Origin: Vicia villosa
Taxonomy: Eukaryota > Streptophyta > Magnoliopsida > Fabales > Fabaceae
Length of the DNA: 64,000 bases
Direction of reading: 5' to 3'
Assembly (NCBI RefSeq): GCF_029867415.1
Contig: NC_081186.1
Location: 25,733,915 to 25,797,914 of the forward strand
A program made the translations under genes and the position numbers. The notes beneath the pieces were generated by a model. It saw nothing but the letters and a program-made list of their open reading frames with translations, was not told the DNA's origin and searched no databases. Shown in pieces: positions 52,932 through 63,910 of the stretch (its first letter is position 1; every line of letters begins with the position of its first letter).

Positions 52932-55900
52932 TGTCGCACGCTCGCGAAAAATGAACAGAGTCGCCACCAATATATTTATCCCATAAGGGAAAGGAATATC
53001 AGGAGACCTAACAAAGGAAGGAACAAGGTGTTGTGACCAGAGAATCAAGGTACGGGAGTCGGTTACGCAAGGGGAAGGTATTAGCACCCCTCGCGCCCAT
53101 CGTACTCGATGGTATCCACCTATGTTTGTTTCTATCTAAAGGGTGTGTACTATGTCTATGTCTATATGCGAATGAATGCAAAATGTAGGGAAAAGAAAGA
53201 ATTGTACTAGCACGGGCCCTACCCCGCTGCCTACGTATCCTTTTCAGGAATCAGAGTTACCGTAGCTCGGCTAAAGATTTTCTGTTTGTTTTTGTGTTTT
53301 TTAGTTGGGCGGAGTTAACGCTCGCGCTCTTGCATAAGGGGACAGCCTAGGATGCAATAGAGCGGAGATAACAATGCCCTTAAGAAAGGAGAGAATAGAG
53401 AGAGTTTGAGTGTTTCGAGGAAATCCCTAAGGCAAGGGAAACTCGAGTTACTCTTTGGTTTGTGTCTTTTAGAATTTGGGAACTTACGCCCGAATGGTTC
53501 CCTAAAGCAAGGGAGATCCAAGCACTCGAATGATTCCCTAAAGCAAGGGAGATTCAAGCTTCCATTCCCTTTTTAATGATTTTCACTTTTTTATTAATGT
53601 TTTTTAAGTGTTTTCTTTGTATTTTTTAGAGGGAATTTTATTTGAATATTTTTAGATGTTTTAGTGTTGTAAAAGAAAAGAATGAAAAGAGGGGGACTAG
53701 CCTATTCTCTAAGCCTAATTGTTGTTGATTAATTCCTAAAAAGAAAAATACGAAATATTGAAAATATTCACAAAACTAAAAGAAATAAAATCCAAGTCAA
53801 CCATGAAAATCGTTCACAAACAATAGCATTTTTTATTCATGTTAGAAACTATTTTTGAATTAACAAAGAAAACTATTTATTTATGGTTTATCAACCAATC
53901 AAAAATCAAAGAAGTCAATCAATTAAAATTCAATTAAAAGAAAATAAACTTCTAAAATTCTAATTGAGTGAAAAATATTTTTGTCATTTTATTTACAAGG
54001 AAACCTCAATTAATTGCAAAAAGAATTAAAGAAAATCAATTTTATTATTTGTTTTTTTACTAACAGCATGGGGTGCAAAAGTATTTTCTGTATGAACTAA
54101 AATCATGTTAAAGCAAAACAGGGCTAAAAATGGGGGTGTGGGAAGTAGTCTGGCGCTAAGGCCCAGTCCAGGTGACGCGTGTGCATTAGCAACAAGGGGG
54201 CGCAAATTCTGAAAAGGGCAAGGCCCAGCGCACCTACGGCCCAACGTTACAAACTAATTGCCAATTCTATTTCATTTATTCTTTTGTATCAGCGTTTGTT
54301 TATTATATGGTTTTTTTATCATGCAGCATGTGAAATCAAAACGTAACGTGACATGAAGGAGCCACATAATACATCAATTGGTCAAAATAAATTTAAGTCA
54401 CAAAGGACAAAAGAGTATCCCTAGCCAATGACAACGTTCCAACTCAGCACCTGATGATTGAAATGCAATTAAAACAAACCATAAGCTGGGAAAAGCAACC
54501 AATAAGGATAAGCCACCTAAGCAACGGATTAAACACCACACAAAAAACACAGCCGCCGGACTACCATTCCGGTCATCTTCTCCGGCGACTTCATCACGCC
54601 GGAGACCTTCAGTTTGCCCAGGATTTGAACATGTCACCACTATCGGACTCGGTTTTCACTGTAGATTCCAGATCTACCGCCGGTTTTTATTAATTCTTGC
54701 TCTAACACACGAACCGAAATCAATTCCACAAGCCCTAGCATGGACTAACTTCATCAAAGCTGAACCTAAGCGTATCAATTACTCTTAAACATCTGTAGGA
54801 CATGAACACAAGTTTTAATCACATAAACAAACGGCATACCAAGCATAATGGATCAGATTAAGAACAAGAATTCCATATCCATGTGATACACAACACTGCA
54901 TACACTTGAGTCTCATTTCAGGTCTAAATGGCCTATCACATGTGACTACTATGATGAGAGAGTCTTGAAAACATACCTGTTCCGATCTTGATTCAATCAA
55001 TGTGAAGCAACCGCTACTCTCCTTGAGATCCTCGTTGATGCTAATATGAGTTGCCGTTGATCCAATGCGATTCCTTGAGAAGTAGATTTAGAGTTCTTGA
55101 AGCTTAATCCAACTGAACTTCTTCAAAGCATGATGATGAAGCGGTAGTGTTGACGATTTTCGAAACTTGCGGTGATGATGATGGTGAATCCGTAGGGAGC
55201 TTATTGATGATGATGAGAATGAAGGTGGTCGTAGGTGATGATTGATGGTGTTGATGAAGGTTGAGAAGCGTGAATGATGAAGGTGATGAAGATGAGGAAG
55301 ATGGTGGTTACGGCAATCGGAGGAGTTAGTTATGGAGGTGGTTAGGGTGGTGAAAGTTAGTTAGAGGAGGTAGTTATGGTGGAGAGAGAAAGGAGAGAGT
55401 GAAGATGAGAATGGAGGAGAGAGAACCGAGGGAAAATGAGAGGGTGAGGGAGAAAAATGAAGATGTGTGAATTTTTTTGTGAATCGTGAGTTGTGAAGGT
55501 TTTGTTTATATAGTGAGGTGAGGTTGCATGAAGAAAGTGTATCATGAGTGTGGGGCTTATTTTCATGCATGCAGCAAGAGTTATGTCATTTGTGGAAAAC
55601 ACTTTATGGCTTTTTCGTTTCAGACTGGTGCACGAGTTTGAGACCTTACAACTCTCACCATGAGCCACCAGTTGCTTTGATTCATCCATCAACATGAAGA
55701 GCACATGGAATAGAATAGGTTTTGTGTTGGAGACATCTTGAGATGAGATCTGGCATAGGAGGAAAACTCGTATGAAACAAAGGTGGGCACCAGCATTTGG
55801 ACACGCATGCACAACACAACTCCTGGCCTGGGTCTTTGTCAAAAATGTGACTCTGCGAGGGCATGACTTTGAGTGCCTCTATCTTGGTCCATACATGCCC

Positions 55901-57069
55901 ACTTGCTACCATCCATAGCTTGTTTAAAAGAGGACGTGGCAAGGAAGAGTTTAAGATCAGCCTTGTTCAAAATGAGAGCTTGTGGAGAGAGAAAATTGGA
56001 CTTAAATTCAGCCCACCATGTGTTTGTAGAAATGCCTTGCGCATGACTTGGAACTTGGCCTGCCTGATGTTGCATTCTGGCCAGTGTGAGGGCATGACTT
56101 TGAACACCCACAATTGATTCAATATCCACCCAATTGGATTAATTCTTGTTTCATTGTGTAGAGGGCATGGAGGAGAAGAGATGCATACCAAGTTTGCATT
56201 CATAGCACACTTGTATATCTCTAAAATCAGCTTGAGATTTGGCATGCCACATGTTTGAGGAAATGCCTAGTCATGACTTGGTTTGTGACTTGAGCTGTGG
56301 CCTAGATCAAATGAGTTTTCAGCAACTTCAAACCATTTTATCTCTCCATACAAGCTTCAAATGAAGAAACCTCCAGCTAGAGAATTGTAGCATTCCATGA
56401 TCTGAACATTTTTGATGTTGGAATTTTTCTCAAATGAGGCCTTTTGACACGTGTAAATCAAGGCTGAATTGGACTGCTCATCAAGATTTAAAGAGCCAAA
56501 AACTTTTCTAAGTGTCAAAACTTTCCATTTTTGTTATTTCTCTATTTTTGGCAACTTTTTGTCAAACCTCCGATTTTATTCGTTCTTTGACTTTTCTTGA
56601 CCAATTTTACACCAAAAGTCAATATTTGAACAATTCTTCGGATTTTGACCCAAAAGTCAACTGTTCTGATTTTCCTCCGATCTTGATGAAATTCCCTATT
56701 AAAGCTTTTCTAGTCAAATCCAGTCAAATGAAAACATCCACATAGTTAATATGAAAGCTTCTCACTCATAAAATCCATTCCTGATTAAATGTTGACCATA
56801 AAGTCAACTGGTTGACTTTGGTCGAGGAAACCCTGATTAAGAGGATCAGATAACTTCTGAGCTTGTACATTCTTGCCAATACTATGAACTGGATGAAAAC
56901 CCTGATTTCAAGAGGTCTTGGGCAAGCTGATGACACCCCACATTAGGCTTCAAGTCTCTCCTTCTGACCAAGGACCAATGATACAGATGCATGCAATGAT
57001 ATGACCTAAATGGATGTAAGTTTATGAGTTGCCAGATAAATAAGGGTAGGACAAATTTGGGGTATGACA
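52932..57069 (-). repeat. 5' LTR (element orientation) of the Ogre-derived element
   Basis: 4,138 bp, ends GGGTATGACA at 57,069. Its U5 contains TGGCGACTCTG again on the minus strand (52,966-52,956), 37 bp from the same string in the primer site. Confidence 0.95.
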
Positions 57070-57663
57070 GAAATAATATACATATATTAGTCCGATTATC
57101 CATAACCCAATAATTGATGTTAATCAGAACAGTCCCCCCTTACCTTAACAAGAATCTAGACTTTTCCCCTTCTTCTCCATCAAACCCGTAAGCCCTTTTC
57201 CTCAAATTCAGCAAGAATCTCCCATCTTCAAACTCGCTTATCTCCCTCATCAAAAACCTCCCTGACACGAATTAATATATCAAATCGAAGGAAATTTCGT
57301 GTAGAATCCGAATCTTCAAGAATTACCTGATTTGGAGCTACGAGCAGAAAGTTATGACATGATTTGTGGGAGCTGCTCCATGAATACGAAAATAGGTCTT
57401 TGTGCATGAGCTCTCTTATTCTTACTCTTAGGTGTTCCTCTTCTATTTTCCAATTTTCTTCTTTTTCTTATTTTATGAAAATAAAGCAAAATAACTTTAG
57501 TAATAAGGCCTATCAATTACACCCCCTCCATTACTAACCACAACTTGGCCCAATAGCTTATTTTACACAATTTCCAACTTAAGTCCAATTAAAAATACCA
57601 ATAATCCAAGAAATTAATTTAAACTCCCATTAAATTAATAAATGTAAAATATGGGGTGTTACA
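57070..57663 (-). repeat. Left LTR of the outer element, piece 3
   Basis: Resumes with GAAATAATATACATAT and ends ATGGGGTGTTACA. Compared with the right LTR it has about 150 bp extra near 57,150-57,310. Confidence 0.9.
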
Positions 57664-60600
57664 ACTCTTCCTCACTAAAAGAGTTTTCGTCCTTGAAAAC
57701 ATACTTCCAGTGAAAAGTTCCGGATAGAGCCCTTCATCTGACTCTCCAGTTCCCATGTAACATTTCCGTCAGTCGATTCTCAAAAATCCATCTGACATAA
57801 CCAACAGGAAGCACATCTCACGCATTCAATCTCAGCTCTTACGTCGCATTTGACCACCCAAAGGTGTACTACTCGTTATACCTCCAAAAGGTTAACAACA
57901 ATAGAAAATTGAGGTACAACCCATACAATACGTCCAATAACTGAATAATATAATTACACAACCCGTGGTATGATCACACCTGATCAACACTGCAGCAATG
58001 CATTCCTTATACGAACGTACCAACCTAAAACACACTTTCCCATTTGCGCGATAAAGTAATACTTACACTTTTCACCAACTGCTTACTTCAAGAAAACTCA
58101 ATAATCGTATTTTTCATACCATTGAATTCCAATTATTTGACTCCTCTTAAGTCACACCATCAATTATCCAACACTTTACATTCTGCTTTCGCTACACTAC
58201 TCTGATTACTCATTACAATCATCTATACCAATTAGATTTCTGAGTTTTACCCGATTCTGACTCTCTTTACTTATTCGTTCAAGAATCATTCTTTACAATT
58301 CATGGTACTAATCTACCACTTAGTAATACTTACTCGCACTCAAAAACAAATTTATGGGTTACTACATCTATTAAAACATCCTAACCATCAGAACGAGTAC
58401 ACACAAGTAGTTATAATCACACTCATCAGCCTCAATATACTACTGCTTACAAAATAGCTCAAACTGAGTCCCGTCATTCTCTAAGAATTAAATCAATTTC
58501 ATCCTTCATAGAGTATAATTCCCCATTATATCTGGAAATGATCTACAATAACCCCTTAACAACAGCACAAAATTATTATAGCATCATATAGTATCAACTC
58601 ATCATCTTAACTTTGCCAAATACATACTCGTTAACTACGTACAACCACAATAACATATTCATCATCCCGACAATTATTCAAAAGAGTTCTAATTCTCTGG
58701 TACAACATCCTTACATCCACTAGATCCTAAATCCAACATATAGATCAATACATGTTCTCTACGTAGGCTCCCGACATATTAATTCCTCACTGCCCACGAG
58801 TAGTACTCGCACACTACTCCACATCACAATTTCGCTGCGCGATTCTGATTACCCGTCTTAAGTCATCATCCAATATATTGCACTCTTTCGTATTCACTTC
58901 TTCATAAGTTACACAACATGGTGAGTGATTATTCTCACGGCTTAGTATTCTTCACATCTCAAACCATTAAGGTAACAAAACAAGTTCATCCCATCTATAT
59001 GATTCCGTCTACAACCAACAAGAGATTAAGGGTAATCAAGTCCTCGATTTGTCAATAGATAGCCGACAACCATATGTAAGCATAAACCGTCGTTACTACA
59101 TAATAGTGTCTTTTCGAGTTTGCACTCAAACTCATTAACATCATCATATTTCAATAATTCACTTTGAGTCTTTAAAACTCGCACACTTCCCTCTTATTGG
59201 ATCTTGTCAGTGAGACACCAACGTCCAAACATTTTACACAATCCGCTTCATAGTCACTTAGCATCACACACTTGTTAAGTACTTCCAAACTTCATAATCA
59301 CTAATATACTCGTACATTACTATTCATCTCGTTCCAAATCCAAATCCTCGTCTTAGCAAAAGACCGCGACAACATTCATAACTCGTGGTTTTACTCTAAA
59401 TCCCATGACATCTTTTGCGGCCAAGTATCATTCCACTCGGAATGTCAACAAAGTCTTCCTCACATCAATAGGTGTCAGAAATTTTCTACAATTCTTCTTT
59501 TATACATGTCGTTGCTTTGGCATCACAAATATGACTTCAACCGTACTAAAACTTATTTCACCTTTACTACTAATTCACTCTTCACTAAAATCCATTGGCA
59601 CTCAAATCATCTTTATTATCGAACATCTCATCAACCTATTCATCAACAACATGTTCTACTCAATTTTGTTTCAAACAATCGCGGTAGTAGGTATTCCTAT
59701 TCAACAAGTTCCACGCTTCCTTAACTGAATTCAGAATATCTCCTCATAGGATCACCTCTACTGTATTTATAACTCTCCCATAAGGTAGAACATAATTTCA
59801 CCTCTTCGTAGGCTCAAACGGCACATTAATCCGACACTCGGAACTCAAGATATAAGTTTTCCAATCGTTATCCGAAAATGCAACACCGACGCCATGCAGC
59901 GACACTCTAAAAGATGTCTCCAAAACCCCTCAAATGGTACACTTAATTTTTAAAATTTCTTCTCAACAAGCCTTTAATTATTCCTTCAATCCTCTCAACT
60001 CTGACACTGACGTCTCGTGCGGTACCAACGAACAAGTCTAATTCTAAGAACAAGTGTAACCGTAACTTCACCTCTTTCCAACATCACTCTGTCACAGTTA
60101 AATTTGTTACAGCTGCTGCAACCATTTTTATAAAAAATTTCATCTTGTTAGATTTCCGACGCTTCAAACGGAACTCAAATCGGATGTCCAGAACTCCAAT
60201 TATGCATTTTCGAAGTTTCATAACGAATCAACAACTTTGCTGCGTTTTTCTTACGGAAATTCCGCTCTAAAACTCATCATCTTCAAATCAATCACATTCT
60301 AAAAAGCTCCTTATCATATCTCTTCACTTCCAAACATTCTTATAACTTGAGCAACACATCCCATCGCCGAAGCGCGATTTCTGAAACATTACGACTGCAA
60401 TCCTCTTTGCAAAGTTGCAACTGAACCTCTTCCGAGAAGCAAGGCTTCTCCCCCACTTTGCTCAAACCAACTCCTGCAACAAAACAAATAAGTACCGACA
60501 GTGATTCACTCACATGTCGCGTACCAAGGGATATTATGCCGACAATATTCAACTGTCGCGCAACTCAGCTGACTCGACAATTGGCCGGACGGACCGACCT
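57664..60600 (-). other. Internal region of the outer element, no gag or pol
   Basis: About 2.9 kb, AT-rich, without a conserved frame. At its LTR-proximal end the minus strand keeps DGNVTWELESQMK (about 57,765-57,727) and a GTATGTTTTCAAGGACGAAAAC-like tail, matching the end of Tekay pol and its 3' flank. The remainder resembles nothing I recognise. The 70- and 107-codon frames here lack family features. Confidence 0.65.
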
Positions 60601-60612
60601 GCTCTGATACCA
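60601..60612 (-). promoter_or_regulatory. Primer binding site, initiator tRNA-Met (outer element)
   Basis: The minus strand reads TGGTATCAGAGC, four bases from the LTR, identical to the site of the nested Tekay element. Confidence 0.95.
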
Positions 60613-60616
60613 CTAT

Positions 60617-62829
60617 TGTAACACCCCTCTAAACCCCCGCGGAAATTAATAAAATAATTCAGAGTAAAACATGAAAACAAGGGTGCCACAATTCAATTTA
60701 AAATAAAATATCATAAATCAATTGTCATGCTTCACTTAGTCATCAATTTAACAAAATCATGTTTCTACACAGCGGAACATTAATCAACGGATAAGCATAA
60801 CACCATCTATGCAATATCTCACAAAATTAATCCGATAACAACAAAATAGAGTATCATCATAAACTCTAAACTAGCGTTCCCCCATTGTTACAATATCAAA
60901 GCATGACATCGACGCTATACTTAAACAAACTGGCCTATGAGCTATCCTCACCAAAGCCAAAAGCCGCTACTCGCCAATCTGAAAATGTTAAAAGTAAGGG
61001 TGAGTCTCATTCAAATTAACAAATGTTATAGAGTCATAAAAAATAACACATCATAGTCACATTATTCACCCAATTGTATCATATACATATATTCAGACAA
61101 GTTTCATCATCACAACAACCAACACATCATCAATATTCATAACATTGGAATACATCCAATCATATTATAAAAGTATGCATATGTATGAACTGACACTATG
61201 CATGTGGTACCAACATCATCAAATGCTAATAACCCATGACCGATCCAACATCATCAAGATACGGCCCTGCCAGCACATATTCCACACAATGGAAATCATG
61301 CCCTTTACTGATCCAACACATCATCATGGATACAGGATCAACAATGAATATGAATGAATGCAACATATACAACATACTTATACCATCATCATCATCAATA
61401 TCATCATCATCATCAAGTAAGTTCATATATATTAGCATCATTCAATTACAATTCAATCATCATCATCATCATCATCATTAAAGAACATACATGTCTTCGC
61501 ATCAATCATCATCATCAATAAGAAATAACATACATGTATCCACATCATTCCAAAACAAATCAATCATCATCATATAATTCTCAGCAATCATCACATAATA
61601 ATGTTTTTAAAACACATCTTATATTGTCACATTTCATCATATATGTCAACAATACATCATTCAGCAAACTAGCGAAATATTCACATCATACTCATATCCT
61701 CACATAGGATGTCTCATACACCTCGTCATATAATTCAAAAAAAAAATCATCATATGACTCACATTTTAAACATAGCATACATCGTCATATCTTATAATAT
61801 ATATCCACAACACATCATACATCAAAACAAGCAAATGATGATAAAATAAATTCAAGATGCTGCTCATTTCATCATTATAACACAAGGAACATTTCATAAG
61901 CTTCATCCTACTCGAAACGGCACTTAAAACAGGCCAACGGTTCGAAAGTTATGCATCTTTAAACTTTTCAAAATTTACTAGCAGCACGCGGCGCCACACA
62001 TTGTTCGCGACGTGCTGCCAGGAAACGACGCCTTCGTGGCGCCAATAAGGGACGCGGCGCGAACTTAGTGAAATAATTTTCCTTAAGATTTCTGCCAAGC
62101 AGTTCGCGGCGCCAACAATTGGACGCGGCGCGAACTGACCAGATCAGAGATCCCAATCGCAAATGACAGCATACGAACCTGAATCCCAAATTCCTCAACC
62201 CTGACCAAATCGATTCCAGTTGATTAAACACCACAAAACAGCCACACAACATATATCATACACACATATAGCATATATTATGCATCATCGAACATCATAC
62301 AACACAAAATTCATGGAATTCATCAAAACAGATAATTATCAACAAACATCCCCAAAATCCAACTTTATCATACGACTCAATTGACATGAAATAATATACC
62401 TATATCAGTCCTATTATCCATAACCCGATAATAGATGTTAATTTGAAGAGTCCCCCATTAACTTAGCCAAGAATCTGAATCTTTAAGAATTACCTCATTT
62501 GGAGCTACGAGCAGAAAGTTTTGACATGATTTGTGGGAGCTGCTCCATGAATACGAAAATAGGTCTTTGTCCATGAGCTCTCTCCTTCTTCCTCTTAGGT
62601 TTTCCTCTTCTATTTTCCAATTTTCTTCTTTTTCTTATTTTATGAAAATAAAGCAAAATAACTTTAGTAATAAGGCCTATCAATTACACCCCTCCATTAC
62701 TAACCACAACTTGGCCCAATAGCTTATTTTACACAATTTCCAACTTAAGTCCAATTAAAAATACCAATAATCCAAGAAATTAATTTAAACTCCCATTAAA
62801 TTAATAAATGTAAAATATGGGGTGTTACA
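60617..62829 (-). repeat. Right LTR (5' in element orientation) of the outer element
   Basis: Begins TGTAACACCCCTCTAAAC and ends ATGGGGTGTTACA (2,213 bp). It holds the empty sites of both large insertions in the left LTR (60,941-60,945 and 62,388-62,392). A CGCGGCGC cluster is at 61,987-62,131. Confidence 0.95.
61987..62131. repeat. Three paired CGCGGCGC motifs in the outer LTR
   Basis: Starts at 61,987/62,006, 62,035/62,053 and 62,105/62,124, with spacing 19, 18 and 19 bp. Pair intervals are 48 and 70 bp. This is the same design, reverse-complemented, as the related Tekay LTR (50 and 71 bp). Confidence 0.85.
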
Positions 62830-62955
62830 AACTCCAAGAGACCAATATCAGAAACAGTATGCCTGACCTGCTCAGGCATCGGACTGGGTGGAAAGTTCTT
62901 CATATTCGAACCGTGGGAGGTGACATTCAGTGGGTGAAGGTCCGGTTACAAACAA
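62830..62955 (-). pseudogene. PMD gene, 5' fragment of the split exon
   Basis: On the minus strand from about 62,945: NVTSHGSNMKNFPPSPMPEQ, then VRHTVSDIGLLEF, ending at the AACTC duplication. It joins in phase to FTNCSLNILDA at 21,170 once one copy of the 5 bp duplication is removed, so the outer element landed in an exon. An intron with TACTAAC-like branch sequence lies upstream. The acceptor is not clear. Confidence 0.75.
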
Positions 62956-63036
62956 AGTTAAAAATTTGTTAGTAAACTTTCAACACATCACCAAATAGTA
63001 ATATATAATTTGTAGTTAAAAATAAAACATATATAC

Positions 63037-63091
63037 CTCTCCCTGCAATAATGTGTATGCGACATGGTTACCATACTTCGTGAGCTTAGAT
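63037..63091 (-). pseudogene. PMD gene, upstream exon fragment
   Basis: Minus-strand codons for KLTKYGNHVAYTLLQGE end at a GAG|GTATAT donor (exon end 63,037). This is the expected exon upstream of the split exon. Its far side is replaced by the Cassandra LTR at 63,092. Confidence 0.6.
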
Positions 63092-63247
63092 TGTAACACC
63101 TGAGACCGAAGAAGACGACGGATGGGTGCACCGCATGTAACACCTGAGGCCGAAGAGGGAAAGGGTGGTCGCCACATTTGTATGAGAGGGATCTTGAGGT
63201 TGTGCAGGTAAGAGACTACATGGTTGATGGAAAGCTTATAAAAATTG

Positions 63248-63377
63248 ATGGGAATCACATATACCAACAAGATGCATCTTCTTTTCGGTAGCCCGTTCCA
63301 AAAGAACTCTGCAGTTAAGTGTGTTTGACTTGAAGCAATTCGGGGATGGGTGACCTTCTTGGAAGTTTTTCGAAAAG
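63248..63377 (+). other. 5S rRNA-like segment in the Cassandra 5' LTR
   Basis: GAACTCTGCAGTTAAG and GGATGGGTGACCTTCTTGGA align with the A box and C box of plant 5S rRNA, in the correct order and spacing. The 5' part is more diverged. It is not a functional 5S gene. In Cassandra it is thought to act as a Pol III promoter. Confidence 0.9.
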
Positions 63378-63691
63378 CGTGTGAGTGAGGACAAATCATG
63401 CTGAAAAAACCCGTGTTGGTTTATAGGGTCAGTCAATAATCCCAAAAGCAGTCTGGGGCGTTACAAATGGTATAAGCGCCAGACCTCTCCTAGTACGATG
63501 TGGTTCGAGGACGAACCATGCGGAAGCTGGTGGGCATGTAACACCCGAGGCCGAAGAAGGCGAGGGGTGGTTGCACCACGTGTAACAAATGAGGCCGAAG
63601 AGGGTAAGGGTGGTCGCCACATCGAAATGAGAGGGATCCTGAGGTTGTACGGGTATAGGACAATATGGTTGAAAGAAAGCTTATAAGAAAT

Positions 63692-63822
63692 GATGGGTAC
63701 TACCTATACTAACAAGATGCATCTTCTTTTCGGTAGCCCGTTCCATAGGAACTCTACAGTAAAGCGTGCTTGACTTGGAGCAATTTTGGGATGGGTGACC
63801 TTCTGGGAAGTTTACCGAAAAG
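63692..63822 (+). other. 5S rRNA-like segment in the Cassandra 3' LTR
   Basis: GAACTCTACAGTAAAGCGTG and GGATGGGTGACCTTCTGGGA. The C-box stretch (63,789-63,811) differs from plant 5S by about one base, so it is better kept than in the 5' LTR. Confidence 0.9.
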
Positions 63823-63910
63823 TGTGTGAGTGAGGACAAATCATGCTGAAAACACTCATGGTTGTTTGTAAGGTCAGTTGATAACACAAAAGCGTATCGC
63901 ATATTAGGAT

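Larger units (their letters stand above)
41707..57069 (-). mobile_element. Ogre-derived element without pol, complete, GAAAT target duplication
   Basis: LTRs are 41,707-45,834 (4,128 bp) and 52,932-57,069 (4,138 bp, the difference being a 10 bp repeat near 56,711). They begin TGTCGCACGCTCGCG and end GGGTATGACA in plus orientation. GAAAT flanks at 41,702-41,706 and 57,070-57,074. The empty site is intact in the right outer LTR (62,388-62,392). On the minus strand the 7.1 kb interior holds a primer site, a 1 kb leader, one gag frame (51,899-50,790), a long 3' region with tandem repeats and a polypurine tract. No protease, RT, RNase H or integrase is visible. LTR divergence is about 1% by eye. 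Confidence 0.95.
21171..62829 (-). mobile_element. Outer Tekay-related element without pol, enclosing the nest; AACTC target duplication
   Basis: The right LTR (5' in element orientation) is 60,617-62,829. The left LTR is in three pieces (21,171-21,505; 40,265-41,706; 57,070-57,663), separated by two large insertions. AACTC flanks the whole at 21,166-21,170 and 62,830-62,834. The LTRs share long stretches with the Tekay LTRs at 22,621 and 32,401, including the segment containing GGTACCA and GTGTTGGATCAGTGAAGGGC-like text. The internal region is only about 2.95 kb and keeps a tRNA-Met primer site and a scrap of the chromodomain end. Best described as a large non-autonomous derivative. Confidence 0.9.
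63092..63900 (+). mobile_element. Cassandra TRIM element with 5S-like LTRs
   Basis: 5' LTR 63,092-63,465 (374 bp, TGTAACACC...GGGGCGTTACA), a 71 bp interior with a tRNA-Met-like primer site TGGTATAAGCGCC (63,468-63,480) and purine-rich GGAAGCTGGTGGGCA before the 3' LTR at 63,537. There is no coding capacity. Both LTRs carry 5S-rRNA-like sequence, the defining mark of Cassandra. The last bases of the 3' LTR (after about 63,890) diverge from the 5' LTR, so the right end and the target duplication are uncertain. Confidence 0.9.

Noticed and set aside
59405..59728. 107-codon plus-strand frame in the outer element's interior
   Set aside because: AT-rich, on the strand opposite to the element, with no recognisable domain.
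63248..63377. Genuine 5S rRNA gene
   Set aside because: Only the A- and C-box regions match well, it occurs once per LTR and it sits in a Cassandra element.
63016..63399. 127-codon minus-strand frame spanning PMD exon and Cassandra
   Set aside because: Only the last 17 codons are PMD-like. The rest is antisense Cassandra LTR.
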